Part shown: positions 23,997-34,078 of the stretch, one piece after another
Position numbering within the stretch: position 1 is the first letter of the stretch
Layout of the letters: each line of letters starts with the position of its first letter
Assembly (NCBI GenBank): GCA_947629785.1
Contig: CANRFB010000001.1
Span: 1 to 64,000, forward strand
DNA length: 64,000 bases
DNA from: an uncultured Clostridia bacterium
GTDB lineage: Bacteria; Bacillota; Clostridia; Oscillospirales; Ruminococcaceae
Direction of reading: 5' to 3'
Notes under the pieces: model-generated
The model's input: the letters and a program-made list of their open reading frames with translations, nothing else
Database searches by the model: none
What the model was told of the DNA's origin: nothing
Made by a program: the position numbers and the translations under genes

Positions 23997-25267
23997 TACT
24001 TATTCTCCTCCTTTCCCGCAAGAACATAGACCGTATCGGGTTTTAAGGAATTTGCCGCGGAAATTATGCCGTCACGGGTAACTTTCATAAGCTTTTCTAT
24101 CTGTTCCGCAGGCGAATTGAGATTGCCGTTATAAATCCGTTCCAGATACCAGCTTGCAATTGACGAAGCATTATCCTCAATACCTTTCCATTTATTCACA
24201 ATTGAGCGCCGTGCATTTTCCATTTCCTCATTTGTGAAATCGCCGTTTTTGATGGCATTCAATTGATTCATTATCTCCGCTTCAGCTTTTTCAACATTGG
24301 AACGTTCAACTCCGCTGTCAACATAAACAACGCCCTTTGCGGCATTTATCCCCGAAGAACAGTAGTAACACAGACTTAGCTTTTCACGGACGTTCATAAA
24401 CAGTTTGGAAATAGGCGTTGCTCCGAAAACTGCGTTCATAAGTTTCATCGCAACAATATCTTCATAATTCGTCTTGAAAGCCATTACCATTTTGCTTTGA
24501 GCAACATCGAGATTCTCGCTGACTCTGCAAATCTCGTCTTTTAATGGAGATTTTTGGGAATGATTATCTCCCGCATAGTTCCTTTTTATCTTTGAAAAAG
24601 CATCCGCCAGAATGTCCCGACAGCTTTCGGAATATTCCTCGCCTACATAGCAAATTTCAATCTGAGCTGTTGCAAGAAGTCTCTTATACTGTTCATAAGC
24701 GGAAACAGCCGTTATCCTGCCCGCGGTTTCCTTGTTTCCGTTGACCGAAATCGCAGCTGGTTCGTTTCTGTAAACATTCTGATTTGCCCTTTTGAACGCA
24801 TACGCGCGTTTTTCGTTTATTTCCGCGTCGATATCGTCAAGAAGCTCCTGCTTTTTCAGTTCAAAATCCTTTTCTTCAAACCCGTTCCCCGAAACATTCG
24901 GCGAAATAAGACAGCCTGTAAGCAGTTCAATAAGTTCTTCGGTAATTTTTTCACCGTCAAATGTGTATCGGTTATTGATACACCCCGCACAAAGTACAAG
25001 CACCTGACTGTCGCCCATTTTTGTCACCGAACCTCTAAGGCTCGCCCCGTAAAGGGAGTATAGCTTTTTATTAAGAAGCGTCACCGACGGATAGTCTTTG
25101 CTTGTTCCGCTGAGTATCCGCGGAATAATGGCATTTTCCGAAACGGTTTCAATCGAAAGCGGCGTTAATAGGTTAATGAAAATATTATTCAGCTTCTGCC
25201 TTTTGTTTATCAGCGCAGTAAAATGTATTCCCTCGCCTATCTTTTCTCGCTTGTAAGTTATTGCCAA
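23996..25267 (-). CDS. M16 family peptidase-like protein, YmfF-like (no zinc motif)
   Basis: A 423-residue M16 homologue. No H-x2-E-H motif can be found in the N-terminal domain, so it is probably the non-catalytic half of a heterodimer with the neighbouring YmfH-like protein. The stretch SLCYYCSSGINAAKGVVYVDSGVE is typical of the C-terminal M16 domain. A TTG start at 25267, nine bases from CAGGAG, fits better than the upstream ATG at 25309, which has no ribosome binding site. Confidence 0.85.
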   Translation of the reverse strand: MAITYKREKIGEGIHFTALINKRQKLNNIFINLLTPLSIETVSENAIIPRILSGTSKDYPSVTLLNKKLYSLYGASLRGSVTKMGDSQVLVLCAGCINNRYTFDGEKITEELIELLTGCLISPNVSGNGFEEKDFELKKQELLDDIDAEINEKRAYAFKRANQNVYRNEPAAISVNGNKETAGRITAVSAYEQYKRLLATAQIEICYVGEEYSESCRDILADAFSKIKRNYAGDNHSQKSPLKDEICRVSENLDVAQSKMVMAFKTNYEDIVAMKLMNAVFGATPISKLFMNVREKLSLCYYCSSGINAAKGVVYVDSGVERSNVEKAEAEIMNQLNAIKNGDFTNEEMENARRSIVNKWKGIEDNASSIASWYLERIYNGNLNSPAEQIEKLMKVTRDGIISAANSLKPDTVYVLAGKEENK

Positions 25268-25325
25268 TTTTACCAACTCCTGTAACAAGATGTTTAAAAA
25301 TGCACGCATATGCGATGCCTTTATT

Positions 25326-25354
25326 ATTATAACACATAATTTTTTATAAATCTA
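25326..25354 (-). promoter_or_regulatory. Sigma-A promoter for the M16-lgt-folD genes
   Basis: On the minus strand: TAGATT, 17 bases, TATAAT. It is divergent from the recombinase promoter, with the two -35 boxes only four bases apart. Confidence 0.55.
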
Positions 25355-25358
25355 TACC

Positions 25359-25387
25359 TTGACAAAAAAAAAGTTAGGTATTAAAAT
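25359..25387 (+). promoter_or_regulatory. Sigma-A promoter for the Xer-type recombinase
   Basis: TTGACA, 17 bases, TAAAAT. The -10 ends 50 bases before the ATG at 25437. Confidence 0.88.
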
Positions 25388-25436
25388 TAAAGTATACAGA
25401 ATTTACCGCACCATGCGGAAAAATGGAGTGAATTTT

Positions 25437-26453
25437 ATGGCATCAGGCAAAATTAAACCTAAAGAATGTCCCCCGTTCCTCAACGAATTTTTCACCTATC
25501 AGCGAGTGGTAAAGATAAAATCGGAAAGGACCCTCGAATCTTATTACATAGACCTGAGATTGTTTTTACGATATATCAAGCTGACCCGTAACGGTATTAC
25601 TCCCGATATACCGATAAATAAAATACCGATAAACGACGTTTCACTTGAAGATATAAGTAATCTGACAAAGCTTGATATACTGAATTACCTCAGCTATGTG
25701 GCAACGGAAAGAAACAACACCGCCAAGACCCGCCACAGAAAGCTTGCTTCTCTGAAAGTCTTTTACAAATGCCTTTACAGAGACCTGAACCTTATTCCCG
25801 ATGACCCTACCAAAGACGTTGACTATCCGAAAATGCACGAACATCTCCCGAAATTCCTCACTCTTGACGACAGTATAAAGCTTCTCCAGAATATGAATGA
25901 GGAGGACCCGTACTATTACAGGGATTATTGCATAATAACCCTGTTTATAAACTGCGGTATGCGTCTCAGCGAACTTGTGGGAATAAATTTGCAGGACGTT
26001 GACCTTGATGAACGCACGCTGCGGCTTCTGGGAAAGGGCAACAAAGAACGCATAATCCACATAAACGATGCCTGCGCATCGGCACTTGTGCAGTATCTTG
26101 GCGAACGCCCAAATTCCCCCGCCGAACCGAACGCGCTGTTTCTCAGCAAACGCGGAACACGCATTACCAACAGGCGCGTTCAGCAGATAGTCGATAACGC
26201 GCTTCGCGACAGCCACCTTGACAATCAGGGATATTCCACCCACAAGCTACGGCACACCGCCGCAACGCTTATGTATCAGCACGGAAATGTTGATACCCTT
26301 ATTCTGAAAGAGATACTGGGGCATAAGAGCATTTCAACCACGGAAATATACACCCATATTTCCAACGAATCCGTAAAAGAAGCCATGGACGCGTCGCCGC
26401 TTGCAAATATCCAGAACAATAAAAAGAAACAATCCAAAGGCAAACGCAGCTAA
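25437..26453 (+). CDS. Xer-type tyrosine recombinase
   Basis: A 338-residue site-specific recombinase. The N-terminal SAM-like core-binding domain spans about 10-115 and the catalytic domain about 135-310. All catalytic residues are seen: R176 (GMRLSEL), the beta-hairpin Lys near 200 (LLGKGNKER), H269 and R272 (HKLRH), H296 (LGHKS) and Y305 (TEIYTH). XerC/XerD resolve chromosome dimers at dif. The gene stands alone with no excisionase, att repeat or phage genes, so the housekeeping role is more likely than an integrase. Start behind GGAGTG; frames further upstream read through the promoter. Confidence 0.9.
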   Translation: MASGKIKPKECPPFLNEFFTYQRVVKIKSERTLESYYIDLRLFLRYIKLTRNGITPDIPINKIPINDVSLEDISNLTKLDILNYLSYVATERNNTAKTRHRKLASLKVFYKCLYRDLNLIPDDPTKDVDYPKMHEHLPKFLTLDDSIKLLQNMNEEDPYYYRDYCIITLFINCGMRLSELVGINLQDVDLDERTLRLLGKGNKERIIHINDACASALVQYLGERPNSPAEPNALFLSKRGTRITNRRVQQIVDNALRDSHLDNQGYSTHKLRHTAATLMYQHGNVDTLILKEILGHKSISTTEIYTHISNESVKEAMDASPLANIQNNKKKQSKGKRS

Positions 26454-26461
26454 AAAGAATC

Positions 26462-26508
26462 AGCAGCACTGTAAAGCATTTCGGCATTACAGTGCTGCTT
26501 GTGTTTTA
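26462..26508. terminator. Bidirectional terminator between xer-type gene and radA
   Basis: A perfect 13-bp stem (AGCAGCACTGTAA and TTACAGTGCTGCT) with a 12-base loop; T-rich on both sides (TGTGTTTTATT on plus, GATTCTTTTT on minus). Confidence 0.9.
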
Positions 26509-26550
26509 TTCAAAGTCAAAAGCCGCCGCAGGTTTAAGAGAAACCGTTTT

Positions 26551-27957
26551 TCATTCCGTTTTGCTGCTTTCCTTTTTCACAACGGCAAATGCTTGTCTGA
26601 GGTTTGAAACTCCGTAAATGTGCATATTATATTTGCTTGGGTCAATGTTCCGCAAAGCCTGTTTGGGAATGATGCACTCGGTAAATCCCAGCCGCTGCGC
26701 CTCCTGAATTCTCTGGGGAATGTTGGAAGTGTTCCGTACTTCGCCGCCCAAGCCTATTTCTCCGAAAGCTATAAGCTTTTCACCTATGGGAATGTCGAAA
26801 TATCCGCTGTAAACAGCAAGGGCAACGGGCAGGTCGCCCGCAGGCTCATCAAGACGGAATCCGCCTACAATGTTCAGATAAACGTCCAGCGTTCCGAAAA
26901 ACATTCCCATGCGTTTTTCAAGAACGGCAATTATTATTGCAAGACGGTTGTAGTCAAATCCCGTGGAAGTACGTTTCGGCGCGGAAAATGTACTTTTCGT
27001 TACAAGTGCCTGAACTTCCGCAAGAATGGGGCGGCTGCCCTCCATTATACACGCAACGCAAGTCCCCGAAATTCCCACGGGACGTCCGCTGAGAAGCATA
27101 AGCGACGGGTTTTCCACTTCTTCCAGACCGTTGTCGCACATCTCGAAAACGCCTATCTCGTTGGTAGAACCGTAACGGTTCTTTACCGCACGAAGTATCC
27201 TGTAGCTAAGGTGACGTTCCCCCTCGAAATACAGAACGGTATCAACAATGTGTTCCATGACTTTCGGACCTGCGATAGCACCGTCCTTGTTGACATGACC
27301 TACTATAAATATAGGTATTTCTTCCGATTTTGCCGTCCGCATGAAAAGGTTGGTACATTCCCTGACTTGGGTTATGCTTCCCGCGCTTGAATTTATCTCG
27401 CTGATGTTCATTGTCTGGATAGAGTCGATAATGGCAATATCGGGTTTGTGGACCGAAATAGTATTTGCCGCCGCGTGTGCGTCATTTGTGGAAAGCAGCG
27501 AAAGATTCTCCGTATCAACGCCAAGCCTTTGTGCGCGTATCTTTATCTGACGAATACTTTCCTCTCCCGAAATGTACAGTATGGTGTGTTCCTCGCCGAG
27601 GAATTTGCATATCTGCAAAAGAATGGTGGATTTTCCTATGCCCGGTTCACCGCCCAGAAGCACAAGAGAACCTTTTACAAGTCCGCCGCCGAGAACTCTG
27701 TTAAGTTCGTTTATTCCCGTAGAATAGCGGACGTCCTCGTCCACATCTATTCCCGAAAGCGTCCTGACTTCCGAGGAAAGGTCAATTGTTTTTATGGAAG
27801 ATACCGCCTTTCCTGCCGAGGCTTTTGCGGGGGAAACGTCCACAACGTCCTCCTCAAAAGTGTTCCATTCCCCGCAGGAAGGGCATTTTCCGTTCCATTT
27901 GGGGCTTTCATAACCACATTGACTGCATATGTAGACCGTTTTTAACTTTCCTGCCAT
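26551..27957 (-). CDS. radA: DNA repair protein RadA/Sms
   Basis: A 468-residue RecA-like helicase that promotes branch migration in recombination. An N-terminal C4 zinc finger (CSQCGYE...CPSCGEW), Walker A GGEPGIGKST, Walker B ALLIDSIQT-like (IAIIDSIQT), the RadA motif as K-N-R-Y-G (usual K-N-R-F-G), and a Lon-protease-like C-terminal domain (about 290-460) are present. It is followed 18 bases upstream by cwlD in the same orientation. Confidence 0.96.
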   Translation of the reverse strand: MAGKLKTVYICSQCGYESPKWNGKCPSCGEWNTFEEDVVDVSPAKASAGKAVSSIKTIDLSSEVRTLSGIDVDEDVRYSTGINELNRVLGGGLVKGSLVLLGGEPGIGKSTILLQICKFLGEEHTILYISGEESIRQIKIRAQRLGVDTENLSLLSTNDAHAAANTISVHKPDIAIIDSIQTMNISEINSSAGSITQVRECTNLFMRTAKSEEIPIFIVGHVNKDGAIAGPKVMEHIVDTVLYFEGERHLSYRILRAVKNRYGSTNEIGVFEMCDNGLEEVENPSLMLLSGRPVGISGTCVACIMEGSRPILAEVQALVTKSTFSAPKRTSTGFDYNRLAIIIAVLEKRMGMFFGTLDVYLNIVGGFRLDEPAGDLPVALAVYSGYFDIPIGEKLIAFGEIGLGGEVRNTSNIPQRIQEAQRLGFTECIIPKQALRNIDPSKYNMHIYGVSNLRQAFAVVKKESSKTE

Positions 27958-27974
27958 TTTCTTCTCCTTGTTTT

Positions 27975-28700
27975 TTATGCTTCGGTAGTTTCGGTAAATT
28001 CGTTTATTCCCGAAAATATCGTGAACGCCACTTTTTGCTGATAATTCCTGTCGGTAAGCTTAGCGGCTTCTTCGGGATTGGAAAGGAAACCGCACTCTAT
28101 CATGACCGTCGGATTATTGCAGTAATAGCAAAGGTACAGTTCATCGCCGCAAAGTTTTATTTCCCGCTGATTGTCGGGCTGAAGGTTTGCAACAAATTTC
28201 TGCTGCATTATGTAAGCTAAATCCTCACTTTCGGGGTTGGTGTCACTGTAAAACATCTGCGCTCCGTGATAAACAGGGTCGCTGAATGTGTTCTGGTGAA
28301 TAGACACACACACCGCATCAGGATATTTATTAAAAATATCCAGCCTGTTCTCCATATCGGAAATTTTCTGATTGCGTATACCGGTAACGCCCTTGTCGTG
28401 AATGGACATATCCCTGTCACGGGTAACTTCCACATCATATCCGAAAAGTCTGCTCATATCCCTTACAGAAAGCAGGATATTCAGGTTAATGCCCTTTTCC
28501 GTTTTTCCGTCCGCAGTAGAACACCCGCCGTCAATACCTCCGTGCCCAGCATCAAGGATGATAACAGGAGCGTCCTGTTCCACAGTGCTGCTTTCTACAG
28601 TTACCACATTGTCTATCTGGGCGGCGGCATAGCAGATAACTCCGATACACGCAATAAACGTCAGCACAACAAATGCGGCGTTCCATCTTATCTTTTTCAT
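27975..28700 (-). CDS. cwlD: N-acetylmuramoyl-L-alanine amidase, CwlD-like
   Basis: A 241-residue amidase_3 protein with an N-terminal membrane anchor (about 7-27). Zinc ligands are in ILDAGHGGIDGG, the Glu near EKGINLNI and the His in SIHQNTF; the catalytic Glu is in VMIECGFLSNPEEA. The size and this last motif fit CwlD, which with PdaA makes the muramic lactam of the spore cortex. A plain cell-wall amidase is the alternative. ATG behind TGGAGGT. Confidence 0.82.
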   Translation of the reverse strand: MKKIRWNAAFVVLTFIACIGVICYAAAQIDNVVTVESSTVEQDAPVIILDAGHGGIDGGCSTADGKTEKGINLNILLSVRDMSRLFGYDVEVTRDRDMSIHDKGVTGIRNQKISDMENRLDIFNKYPDAVCVSIHQNTFSDPVYHGAQMFYSDTNPESEDLAYIMQQKFVANLQPDNQREIKLCGDELYLCYYCNNPTVMIECGFLSNPEEAAKLTDRNYQQKVAFTIFSGINEFTETTEA

Positions 28701-28730
28701 AGAATACCTCCAAACAGCTTGTTTTACTGT

Positions 28731-28760
28731 ATACTATGAAAAATTCAGGGCTTGTATTAC
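28731..28760 (-). promoter_or_regulatory. Possible sigma-E-like promoter for cwlD
   Basis: On the minus strand: GTAATACA, 14 bases, CATAGTAT. The -10 is good, the -35 only partial. It fits the mother-cell expression known for cwlD in Bacillus. Confidence 0.33.
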
Positions 28761-29323
28761 TGTTTTTTATAGAAAATTATCTTTGTAACATCTATATCGT
28801 TGTAAGTCAGAATATAAGTTACCGCAATTGTCAGCGGCTGCAAAAGCACCATGAACGTTATTCCTATGACTCCGAGCCATGATATGGCGTCAATGACAAA
28901 TTCTCCCGTAAACAGCGTTACAAAAGGACGAAGCCACATATTCAGCAGCAGATAGTAATTAAACAGGTCGGGAAGCACCCCCGATTTGCTTAGATACAGA
29001 ACTATCAGCATTATATAGCTGAATATGGGAGCGGCAATTGCCATTTTTAACGGCATATATCTGTCGTACTCCATTCCGTGGAATTTAACAACATTTTTGT
29101 CGCGTTTCGCGGCGTAATGCGCCCAGTTGAAGTAAAGTCCTAACGTTACGACCAATGTGCAGAACGCTATGAAAAGCCTTATAAACATGAATCTTCTCAT
29201 AAAAAGCGCCGTGGACGAGCATATGAAAAAGCACATAAAGTTCCCGAGGAACCAATAACCTATGCCTTTCAGACATCTTGTTACAAAATTTTCCTTTTTG
29301 TTTGAAATAAATCTTTCGGACAT
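28757..29323 (-). CDS. Integral membrane protein of unknown function
   Basis: A 188-residue protein with about five hydrophobic segments (near 18-36, 43-63, 86-108, 118-136, 142-165) and basic ends. I do not recognise a family. The start at 29323 is set by AAAGGAAATG; an ATG three codons earlier lies too close to that site. It has its own strong promoter and ends right next to cwlD, with a possible cwlD promoter reaching into its last codon. Confidence 0.65.
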   Translation of the reverse strand: MSERFISNKKENFVTRCLKGIGYWFLGNFMCFFICSSTALFMRRFMFIRLFIAFCTLVVTLGLYFNWAHYAAKRDKNVVKFHGMEYDRYMPLKMAIAAPIFSYIMLIVLYLSKSGVLPDLFNYYLLLNMWLRPFVTLFTGEFVIDAISWLGVIGITFMVLLQPLTIAVTYILTYNDIDVTKIIFYKKQ

Positions 29324-29355
29324 TCCGTTCATTTCCTTTCAGGTAGTCTTATCAT

Positions 29356-29384
29356 ATTATAACTTATTTTTGCGGAAATTTCAA
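29356..29384 (-). promoter_or_regulatory. Sigma-A promoter for the membrane protein gene
   Basis: On the minus strand: TTGAAA, 17 bases, TATAAT, about 30 bases before the start. Confidence 0.85.
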
Positions 29385-29550
29385 TATCTTTCTTCAAAAC
29401 TTATACGCCATCTATTTCACCATGTGGCGGTGTGCATTAAATTAAGTTATATCCTGTTTATTTTCAGTATAAATCCCTTAAATAAATCATCTCTGCACCG
29501 AAATAATAATATCAGGACACTGTCCGAATTTTCAGAAAGGAATGATAGTA

Positions 29551-29979
29551 ATGGCAGACCAGAGCAAACTTTACAACGCTCTTTATCAGAATGCCGAAAT
29601 GGGAACCGATTCCATAAAGCATATTTTCCCGAAAGTCCATGACAACAAGCTTCGGGGCGAGCTGAGAACACAGCTTTCCAACTACAGCGATCAGACGAAT
29701 GCGCTTTCAAGTCAGATGAAGTCACGGAATATGACTCCCAAGCCTGTTTCAAAAATGGCAAAAGCCATGACATCAATGGGCATTACCCTGAATTGTGCGC
29801 GGGATAATTCCACACAGCACATAGCAGAAATGCTGATTCAGGGAACTAATATGGGCGTTATAAAAATAAACAAGGCGCTGAACCGTTCCGTTACCGCCGA
29901 ACCCGAACTTGTCCGAGAGGCAAAGGAAATGCTTTCCAAGGAACAGCATTATATAGATAATCTTAAAAGCTATCTTTAG
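29551..29979 (+). CDS. All-helical protein of unknown function
   Basis: A 142-residue soluble protein predicted by eye to be four amphipathic helices (breaks near 33, 62 and 103), reminiscent of a ferritin-like bundle. No metal-binding E-x2-H pairs are evident. No family is recognised with confidence. ATG at 29551 is eight bases after GAAAGGAA. With the next small gene it forms the only plus-strand operon in this part of the window. Confidence 0.7.
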   Translation: MADQSKLYNALYQNAEMGTDSIKHIFPKVHDNKLRGELRTQLSNYSDQTNALSSQMKSRNMTPKPVSKMAKAMTSMGITLNCARDNSTQHIAEMLIQGTNMGVIKINKALNRSVTAEPELVREAKEMLSKEQHYIDNLKSYL

Positions 29980-29996
29980 CGGAAAGGCGGGAGCAT

Positions 29997-30188
29997 ATGT
30001 ATAAAAATCTTATAAAACACGGAAATTACGCGCAGATAGACGTTAATAATCCGCAGCAGATAAACGGAAAATATTATACCAACATCATAACCGACAATAT
30101 TACCCTCCCTGACGGCAGCGTAGTCAACGCAGACGAGGAGAATGCCGAAACAGCACGAAAAGAAGTTGACAATATCCGCTTATCATAA
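29997..30188 (+). CDS. Small protein of unknown function
   Basis: A 63-residue acidic protein lying 17 bases after the helical protein gene, with GGCGGGAG as a ribosome binding site. It reads as short strands (KYYTNIITDNITLPDGSVVN) followed by an acidic helix. The short D-G-S-V-V-N turn and size suggest a small beta hairpin domain. Function unknown. Confidence 0.6.
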   Translation: MYKNLIKHGNYAQIDVNNPQQINGKYYTNIITDNITLPDGSVVNADEENAETARKEVDNIRLS

Positions 30189-30192
30189 AGTG

Positions 30193-30217
30193 AAAGGGTG
30201 TGAAGCCCACACCCTTT
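30193..30217. terminator. Hairpin between convergent operons
   Basis: Stem AAAGGGTGTG with CACACCCTTT, five-base loop. No clear T-run on the plus strand, so it may act as a weak bidirectional terminator or transcript-end stabiliser between the helical-protein operon and the V-ATPase operon. Confidence 0.55.
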
Positions 30218-30222
30218 ACATA

Positions 30223-30870
30223 TCATATTCTTGCTTTGTCTTTTATAATGTACTTTTTCTTGTTAAGCTTCTGGGCTTTTATTACTTTCATTCTTGAAAA
30301 TTCCTCACGTTCCTTTTCTTCAAGGCTGTTAGTGATGAATTTTACTATCCCCTCATAACGCGGGATAACGATATTCTGTAAAGCATTTGCCCTTGTCTGG
30401 GTTTTTCGTATGGAATTTGTCAGGCGGTAAATGCTGTTTTCCACTTCTGCAAGTGTCACCGACATATATTTTGCCTTTTCAAAACAGATATATGCAAGGT
30501 CAACGTTTGAATCGGTGTATTGCAGTCCGTAATTGAGTACGGGTTTCCTTTCGTCAATTGAAATTTTCGGAAGTTCACAGCCCATTACGCTCCTGTACGA
30601 AACAGAAAGGGAATTCTCCTCGGGAACGGCATATGCTATATTTTCAATGACTCCTCTTGAAATATTCGCCAATTGCAGCGCGGAATACGCCTTTATATAG
30701 GTCTCCTCAATAGTTCCGCGCATGGACTTCGCCTTGTCTACAAGCGACATCAGTTCTCTTACAAGAATGTTCCGCTTTTTGTCAAGAAGCTCATATCCCA
30801 CTTTCGCCAGAGAAAGCGATTTCTGCGCGTTGAGCAGATTTCCTTTGGTAGGAAATACCTGTTCAGCCAT
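30223..30870 (-). CDS. ntpD: V/A-type ATPase subunit D
   Basis: A 215-residue subunit D, the central rotor shaft of the V1/A1 head. It starts FPTKGNLLNAQKSLSLAKVGYELLDKKRNIL and ends in a long coiled coil, both family hallmarks, with the loop NSIRKTQTRANALQNIVIPRYEGIVKFI. Last gene of the nine-gene ATPase operon. The ribosome binding site AAAGGAGACG is well placed. Confidence 0.96.
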   Translation of the reverse strand: MAEQVFPTKGNLLNAQKSLSLAKVGYELLDKKRNILVRELMSLVDKAKSMRGTIEETYIKAYSALQLANISRGVIENIAYAVPEENSLSVSYRSVMGCELPKISIDERKPVLNYGLQYTDSNVDLAYICFEKAKYMSVTLAEVENSIYRLTNSIRKTQTRANALQNIVIPRYEGIVKFITNSLEEKEREEFSRMKVIKAQKLNKKKYIIKDKARI

Positions 30871-30891
30871 ATAAGACGTCTCCTTTCGTGA

Positions 30892-32286
30892 TTATTCAAA
30901 CATTTCAGCCGCGTGAGGATCGTATTTTTCTTCAAGAAGCTTTTCGTTTACACGGTCAAGTGCAGACTTCGGCAGCAGAGAAAGAAGTTTCCAGCCCAGA
31001 TCGAGAGTTTCATCTATGGAACGGTTCTCGTCCGGACGCTGAGTAATAAAGTATTTCTCAAACATCTTGCCGAAATTCATGTATGACTTGTCAAGGTCGG
31101 AAAGTTCGTCCTCTCCTATTACCGAAGCTAAAGCCCGCGCGTCCATAACTTTCGCATAGCAGGCAAAAAGCTGATTGGAAACGTCCGCATGGTCGGAACG
31201 TGTATAGCCCTCGCCTATTCCGTCCTTCATCAGACGCGAAAGTGACGGCAGCACCGAGATAGGCGGATAAACTCCAGTCTGGTCAAGTCCCCTGTCAAGA
31301 ACTATCTGTCCCTCCGTGATATATCCCGTAAGGTCCGGAACAGGGTGGGTAATATCGTCATTAGGCATTGTAAGAATGGGTATCTGGGTTACCGAACCCT
31401 CCGAGCCTTTTATAATTCCCGCGCGCTCATAAAGCGAAGCCAAGTCCGAATACAAATATCCGGGGAATCCCTTACGTCCGGGAATTTCTCCCTTTGACGA
31501 GGAAAATTCACGAACAGCCTCCGCATAGGAAGTCATATCTGTAAGAATTACCAGAATGTGCATATTCTTCTCAAATGCAAGATATTCCGCCGCCGTAAGC
31601 GCACACCGTGGAGTAAGTATACGCTCAATGATCGGGTCGTTTGAAAGGTTCAGGAACATAACAACTTTCTGCAAAACTCCGCTTTCCTCAAAACTTCTGC
31701 GGAAATAGTCCGCAACGTCATTCTTAACGCCCATCGCCGCAAATACAACGGCGAAATCCTGTCCGCTGTTCTCGGCGATCTTCGCTTGACGGACTATCTG
31801 AACTGCAAGTTTATTGTGAGAAAGTCCCGATCCGGAAAATATAGGAAGCTTCTGCCCTCTGATAAGAGTCATAAGCGCGTCTATGGAAGAAATTCCCGTA
31901 TGGATATAGTTCCTCGGATACGCTCTGGAAACAGGGTTCAGCGGTTTGCCGTTTATGTCGGCAGTCTTTTCGGCAAATATTTCTCCAAGACCGTCAACGG
32001 GACGTCCCGCACCGTTGAAAATTCTTCCGAGGATTTCGGGAGAAAGGGGCATTTCCATAGGTTTGCCCATAAAACGTGTCTTTGTATTTTTCAGAGAAAG
32101 TCCGTTAGTTCCCTCAAATACCTGCAAAACAGCCTTTTTGCCCGAAATTTCAACAACTCTGCCTATTCTTTTCGTTCCGTCATCAAGACGGATCTCCGTT
32201 ACTTCATCATATGAAACGCCTTCCACATTGTCAAGAACAACAAGAGGTCCGTTTATTTCGCTTAATCCTATATACTGTAAGCTCAT
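30892..32286 (-). CDS. ntpB: V/A-type ATPase subunit B
   Basis: A 464-residue non-catalytic regulatory subunit B. It has the B-type sequence [21 protein letters not shown] in place of a functional Walker A, and the region [32 protein letters not shown] typical of this family. It alternates with three A subunits in the hexameric head. Encoded 15 bases after ntpA. Confidence 0.97.
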   Translation of the reverse strand: MSLQYIGLSEINGPLVVLDNVEGVSYDEVTEIRLDDGTKRIGRVVEISGKKAVLQVFEGTNGLSLKNTKTRFMGKPMEMPLSPEILGRIFNGAGRPVDGLGEIFAEKTADINGKPLNPVSRAYPRNYIHTGISSIDALMTLIRGQKLPIFSGSGLSHNKLAVQIVRQAKIAENSGQDFAVVFAAMGVKNDVADYFRRSFEESGVLQKVVMFLNLSNDPIIERILTPRCALTAAEYLAFEKNMHILVILTDMTSYAEAVREFSSSKGEIPGRKGFPGYLYSDLASLYERAGIIKGSEGSVTQIPILTMPNDDITHPVPDLTGYITEGQIVLDRGLDQTGVYPPISVLPSLSRLMKDGIGEGYTRSDHADVSNQLFACYAKVMDARALASVIGEDELSDLDKSYMNFGKMFEKYFITQRPDENRSIDETLDLGWKLLSLLPKSALDRVNEKLLEEKYDPHAAEMFE

Positions 32287-32301
32287 TCAAATGACCTCCT
32301 T

Positions 32302-34056
32302 TCAGGCTTCGGCATTGATCTTTTTAAGCTGTTGGTCTATCTCCACTGTAAGCATATTGAAAAGCTCCGGCTTATCGTTTGGAATGTCGTATTTCATTTT
32401 GATGACTTTTTCAAATACGCCTGTCTTAACGACTGCACTTACGGGAGTTCCCGCTGCAACAACTTTTTTGCACTTATTGTAAAGCGTCAGGATAATTTCC
32501 ATCATTCTGAACTGCTTGTCAAGGGGAACATAGGTATCGTCCTTGTGGTACGCGTTCTGCTGTAGGAATCCTACTCTTACCACTCTTGCGATCTCGATAA
32601 CAAGCTTCTGATCTTCCGGAAGAACGTCCGAACCGATAAGTTTTACTATTTCCATAAGTTTATTTTCTTCAAGGAGAATATTGGAAATGCTCTGGCGGTA
32701 TTTCAGGAAGTCAATGCTGACATTTTCGTCATAGTAATTGGAAAGATCGTCAATGTATTCCGAATAGCTGTCATTCCAATTTATGGCAGGATAGTGGCGA
32801 GCATATGCAAGGGATTTGTCCAGCGCCCAGAAACAGCGTACAAAGCGCTTTGTATTCTGGGTAACAGGTTCGGAGAAGTCCGAACCCTGCGGAGAAACAG
32901 CCCCGATAATAGTTACCGAACCCTCCGCGCCGTTAAGTGACTGAACGTAACCCGCACGTTCGTAAAATTCGGAAATTCTTGACGGCAGATACGCGGGGAA
33001 ACCTTCCTCCGCGGGCATTTCTTCAAGGCGTCCGCTTATTTCGCGGAGCGCTTCCGCCCAACGCGACGTTGAATCCGCCATTATAGCAATATGATAACCC
33101 ATGTCGCGGTAGTATTCCGCAAGAGTTATACCCGTATAAATGGAAGCCTCACGCGCCGCAACAGGCATATTTGAAGTGTTTGCAATAAGGACTGTTCTGT
33201 CCGTCAATGCTTTTCCGGTTCTCGGGTCGACAAGTTCGGAAAATTCTTCAAGGACTTGCGTCATTTCGTTTCCGCGCTCACCGCAGCCGATGTAAACTAT
33301 TATGTCCGCATCGCACCATTTTGCAAGCTGATGCTGCGTCATGGTCTTACCCGTTCCGAAACCTCCCGGAACTGCGGCAGTTCCGCCCTTTGCAATAGGA
33401 AGTATAGTGTCTATGACTCTCTGACCCGTTATAAGCGGTCTGCTTATGGGCAGACGTTCTTTAAAGGGTCTGCTCCTCTTGATAGGCCATTTCTGGCAAA
33501 GGGTAAGTTCCTTGACTTCCCCGCTGTCGGTCTTGAGTTTTACAACGCAGTCGTTTATGGTATAATGACCGTTTTCCGCAGTCCAGACAACTTCGCCCGC
33601 AAGATTCGGGTGAACCATGCAGCGATGTTCGATAACGGGGGTTTCGGGGCAGGTTGCATAAATATCCCCGCCGCTCAGCTTATCCCCCACGGAAACGGTT
33701 ATTTTAACATCATATTTCTTGGCAGTATCAAGTGCGGAAACGTTCGCACCCTCGGAAATGAATGCTCCGCTCAGTGCTTCGATCTGTTTCAGCGGACGTT
33801 CGATGCCGTCAAAGATATTTGAAAGTATTCCCGGACCGAGAGTTGCCGACATTGGCATTCCGCTGCCCTCAACAGGCTCGCCGGGTCTGAGTCCCGTTGT
33901 GGATTCGTACACCTGAATGGTAGTTTCGTCGGAGGTTATACCGATGACTTCGCCTATAAGACGCTTCACGCCCACATAGACCATTTCAAGCATGGAAAAA
34001 TCCTTTGTATCCCTTACTTTTACAACAGGACCGTTTATGGAAAAAATCGTATTCAA
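32302..34056 (-). CDS. ntpA: V/A-type ATPase catalytic subunit A
   Basis: A 584-residue catalytic subunit. Walker A is PGGFGTGKT (about 235-243), with the A-type bulge region near residues 110-190, the catalytic Glu region [12 protein letters not shown] and the [18 protein letters not shown] signature. Length matches bacterial V/A-type A subunits (580-600). Start behind CGGAGG. It hydrolyses or makes ATP in the cytoplasmic head. Confidence 0.98.
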   Translation of the reverse strand: MNTIFSINGPVVKVRDTKDFSMLEMVYVGVKRLIGEVIGITSDETTIQVYESTTGLRPGEPVEGSGMPMSATLGPGILSNIFDGIERPLKQIEALSGAFISEGANVSALDTAKKYDVKITVSVGDKLSGGDIYATCPETPVIEHRCMVHPNLAGEVVWTAENGHYTINDCVVKLKTDSGEVKELTLCQKWPIKRSRPFKERLPISRPLITGQRVIDTILPIAKGGTAAVPGGFGTGKTMTQHQLAKWCDADIIVYIGCGERGNEMTQVLEEFSELVDPRTGKALTDRTVLIANTSNMPVAAREASIYTGITLAEYYRDMGYHIAIMADSTSRWAEALREISGRLEEMPAEEGFPAYLPSRISEFYERAGYVQSLNGAEGSVTIIGAVSPQGSDFSEPVTQNTKRFVRCFWALDKSLAYARHYPAINWNDSYSEYIDDLSNYYDENVSIDFLKYRQSISNILLEENKLMEIVKLIGSDVLPEDQKLVIEIARVVRVGFLQQNAYHKDDTYVPLDKQFRMMEIILTLYNKCKKVVAAGTPVSAVVKTGVFEKVIKMKYDIPNDKPELFNMLTVEIDQQLKKINAEA

Positions 34057-34078
34057 GGCTTATACCTCCGTTCGGGAT

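Noticed and set aside
25359-26453. A longer Xer-type protein starting at 25359
   Set aside because: The TTG there is the -35 box of a TTGACA-17-TAAAAT promoter; the ATG at 25437 has GGAGTG.
25437-26453. Integrase of a mobile element or prophage
   Set aside because: No flanking direct repeats, tRNA attachment site, excisionase or phage genes; composition matches neighbours.
26451-26520. CRISPR-like or insertion-sequence ends suggested by paired repeats
   Set aside because: It is a single perfect inverted repeat with flanking T-runs between converging genes, that is, a terminator.
30193-30217. attC-like or mobile-element inverted repeat
   Set aside because: Short simple stem between convergent genes, best read as a transcript-end hairpin.
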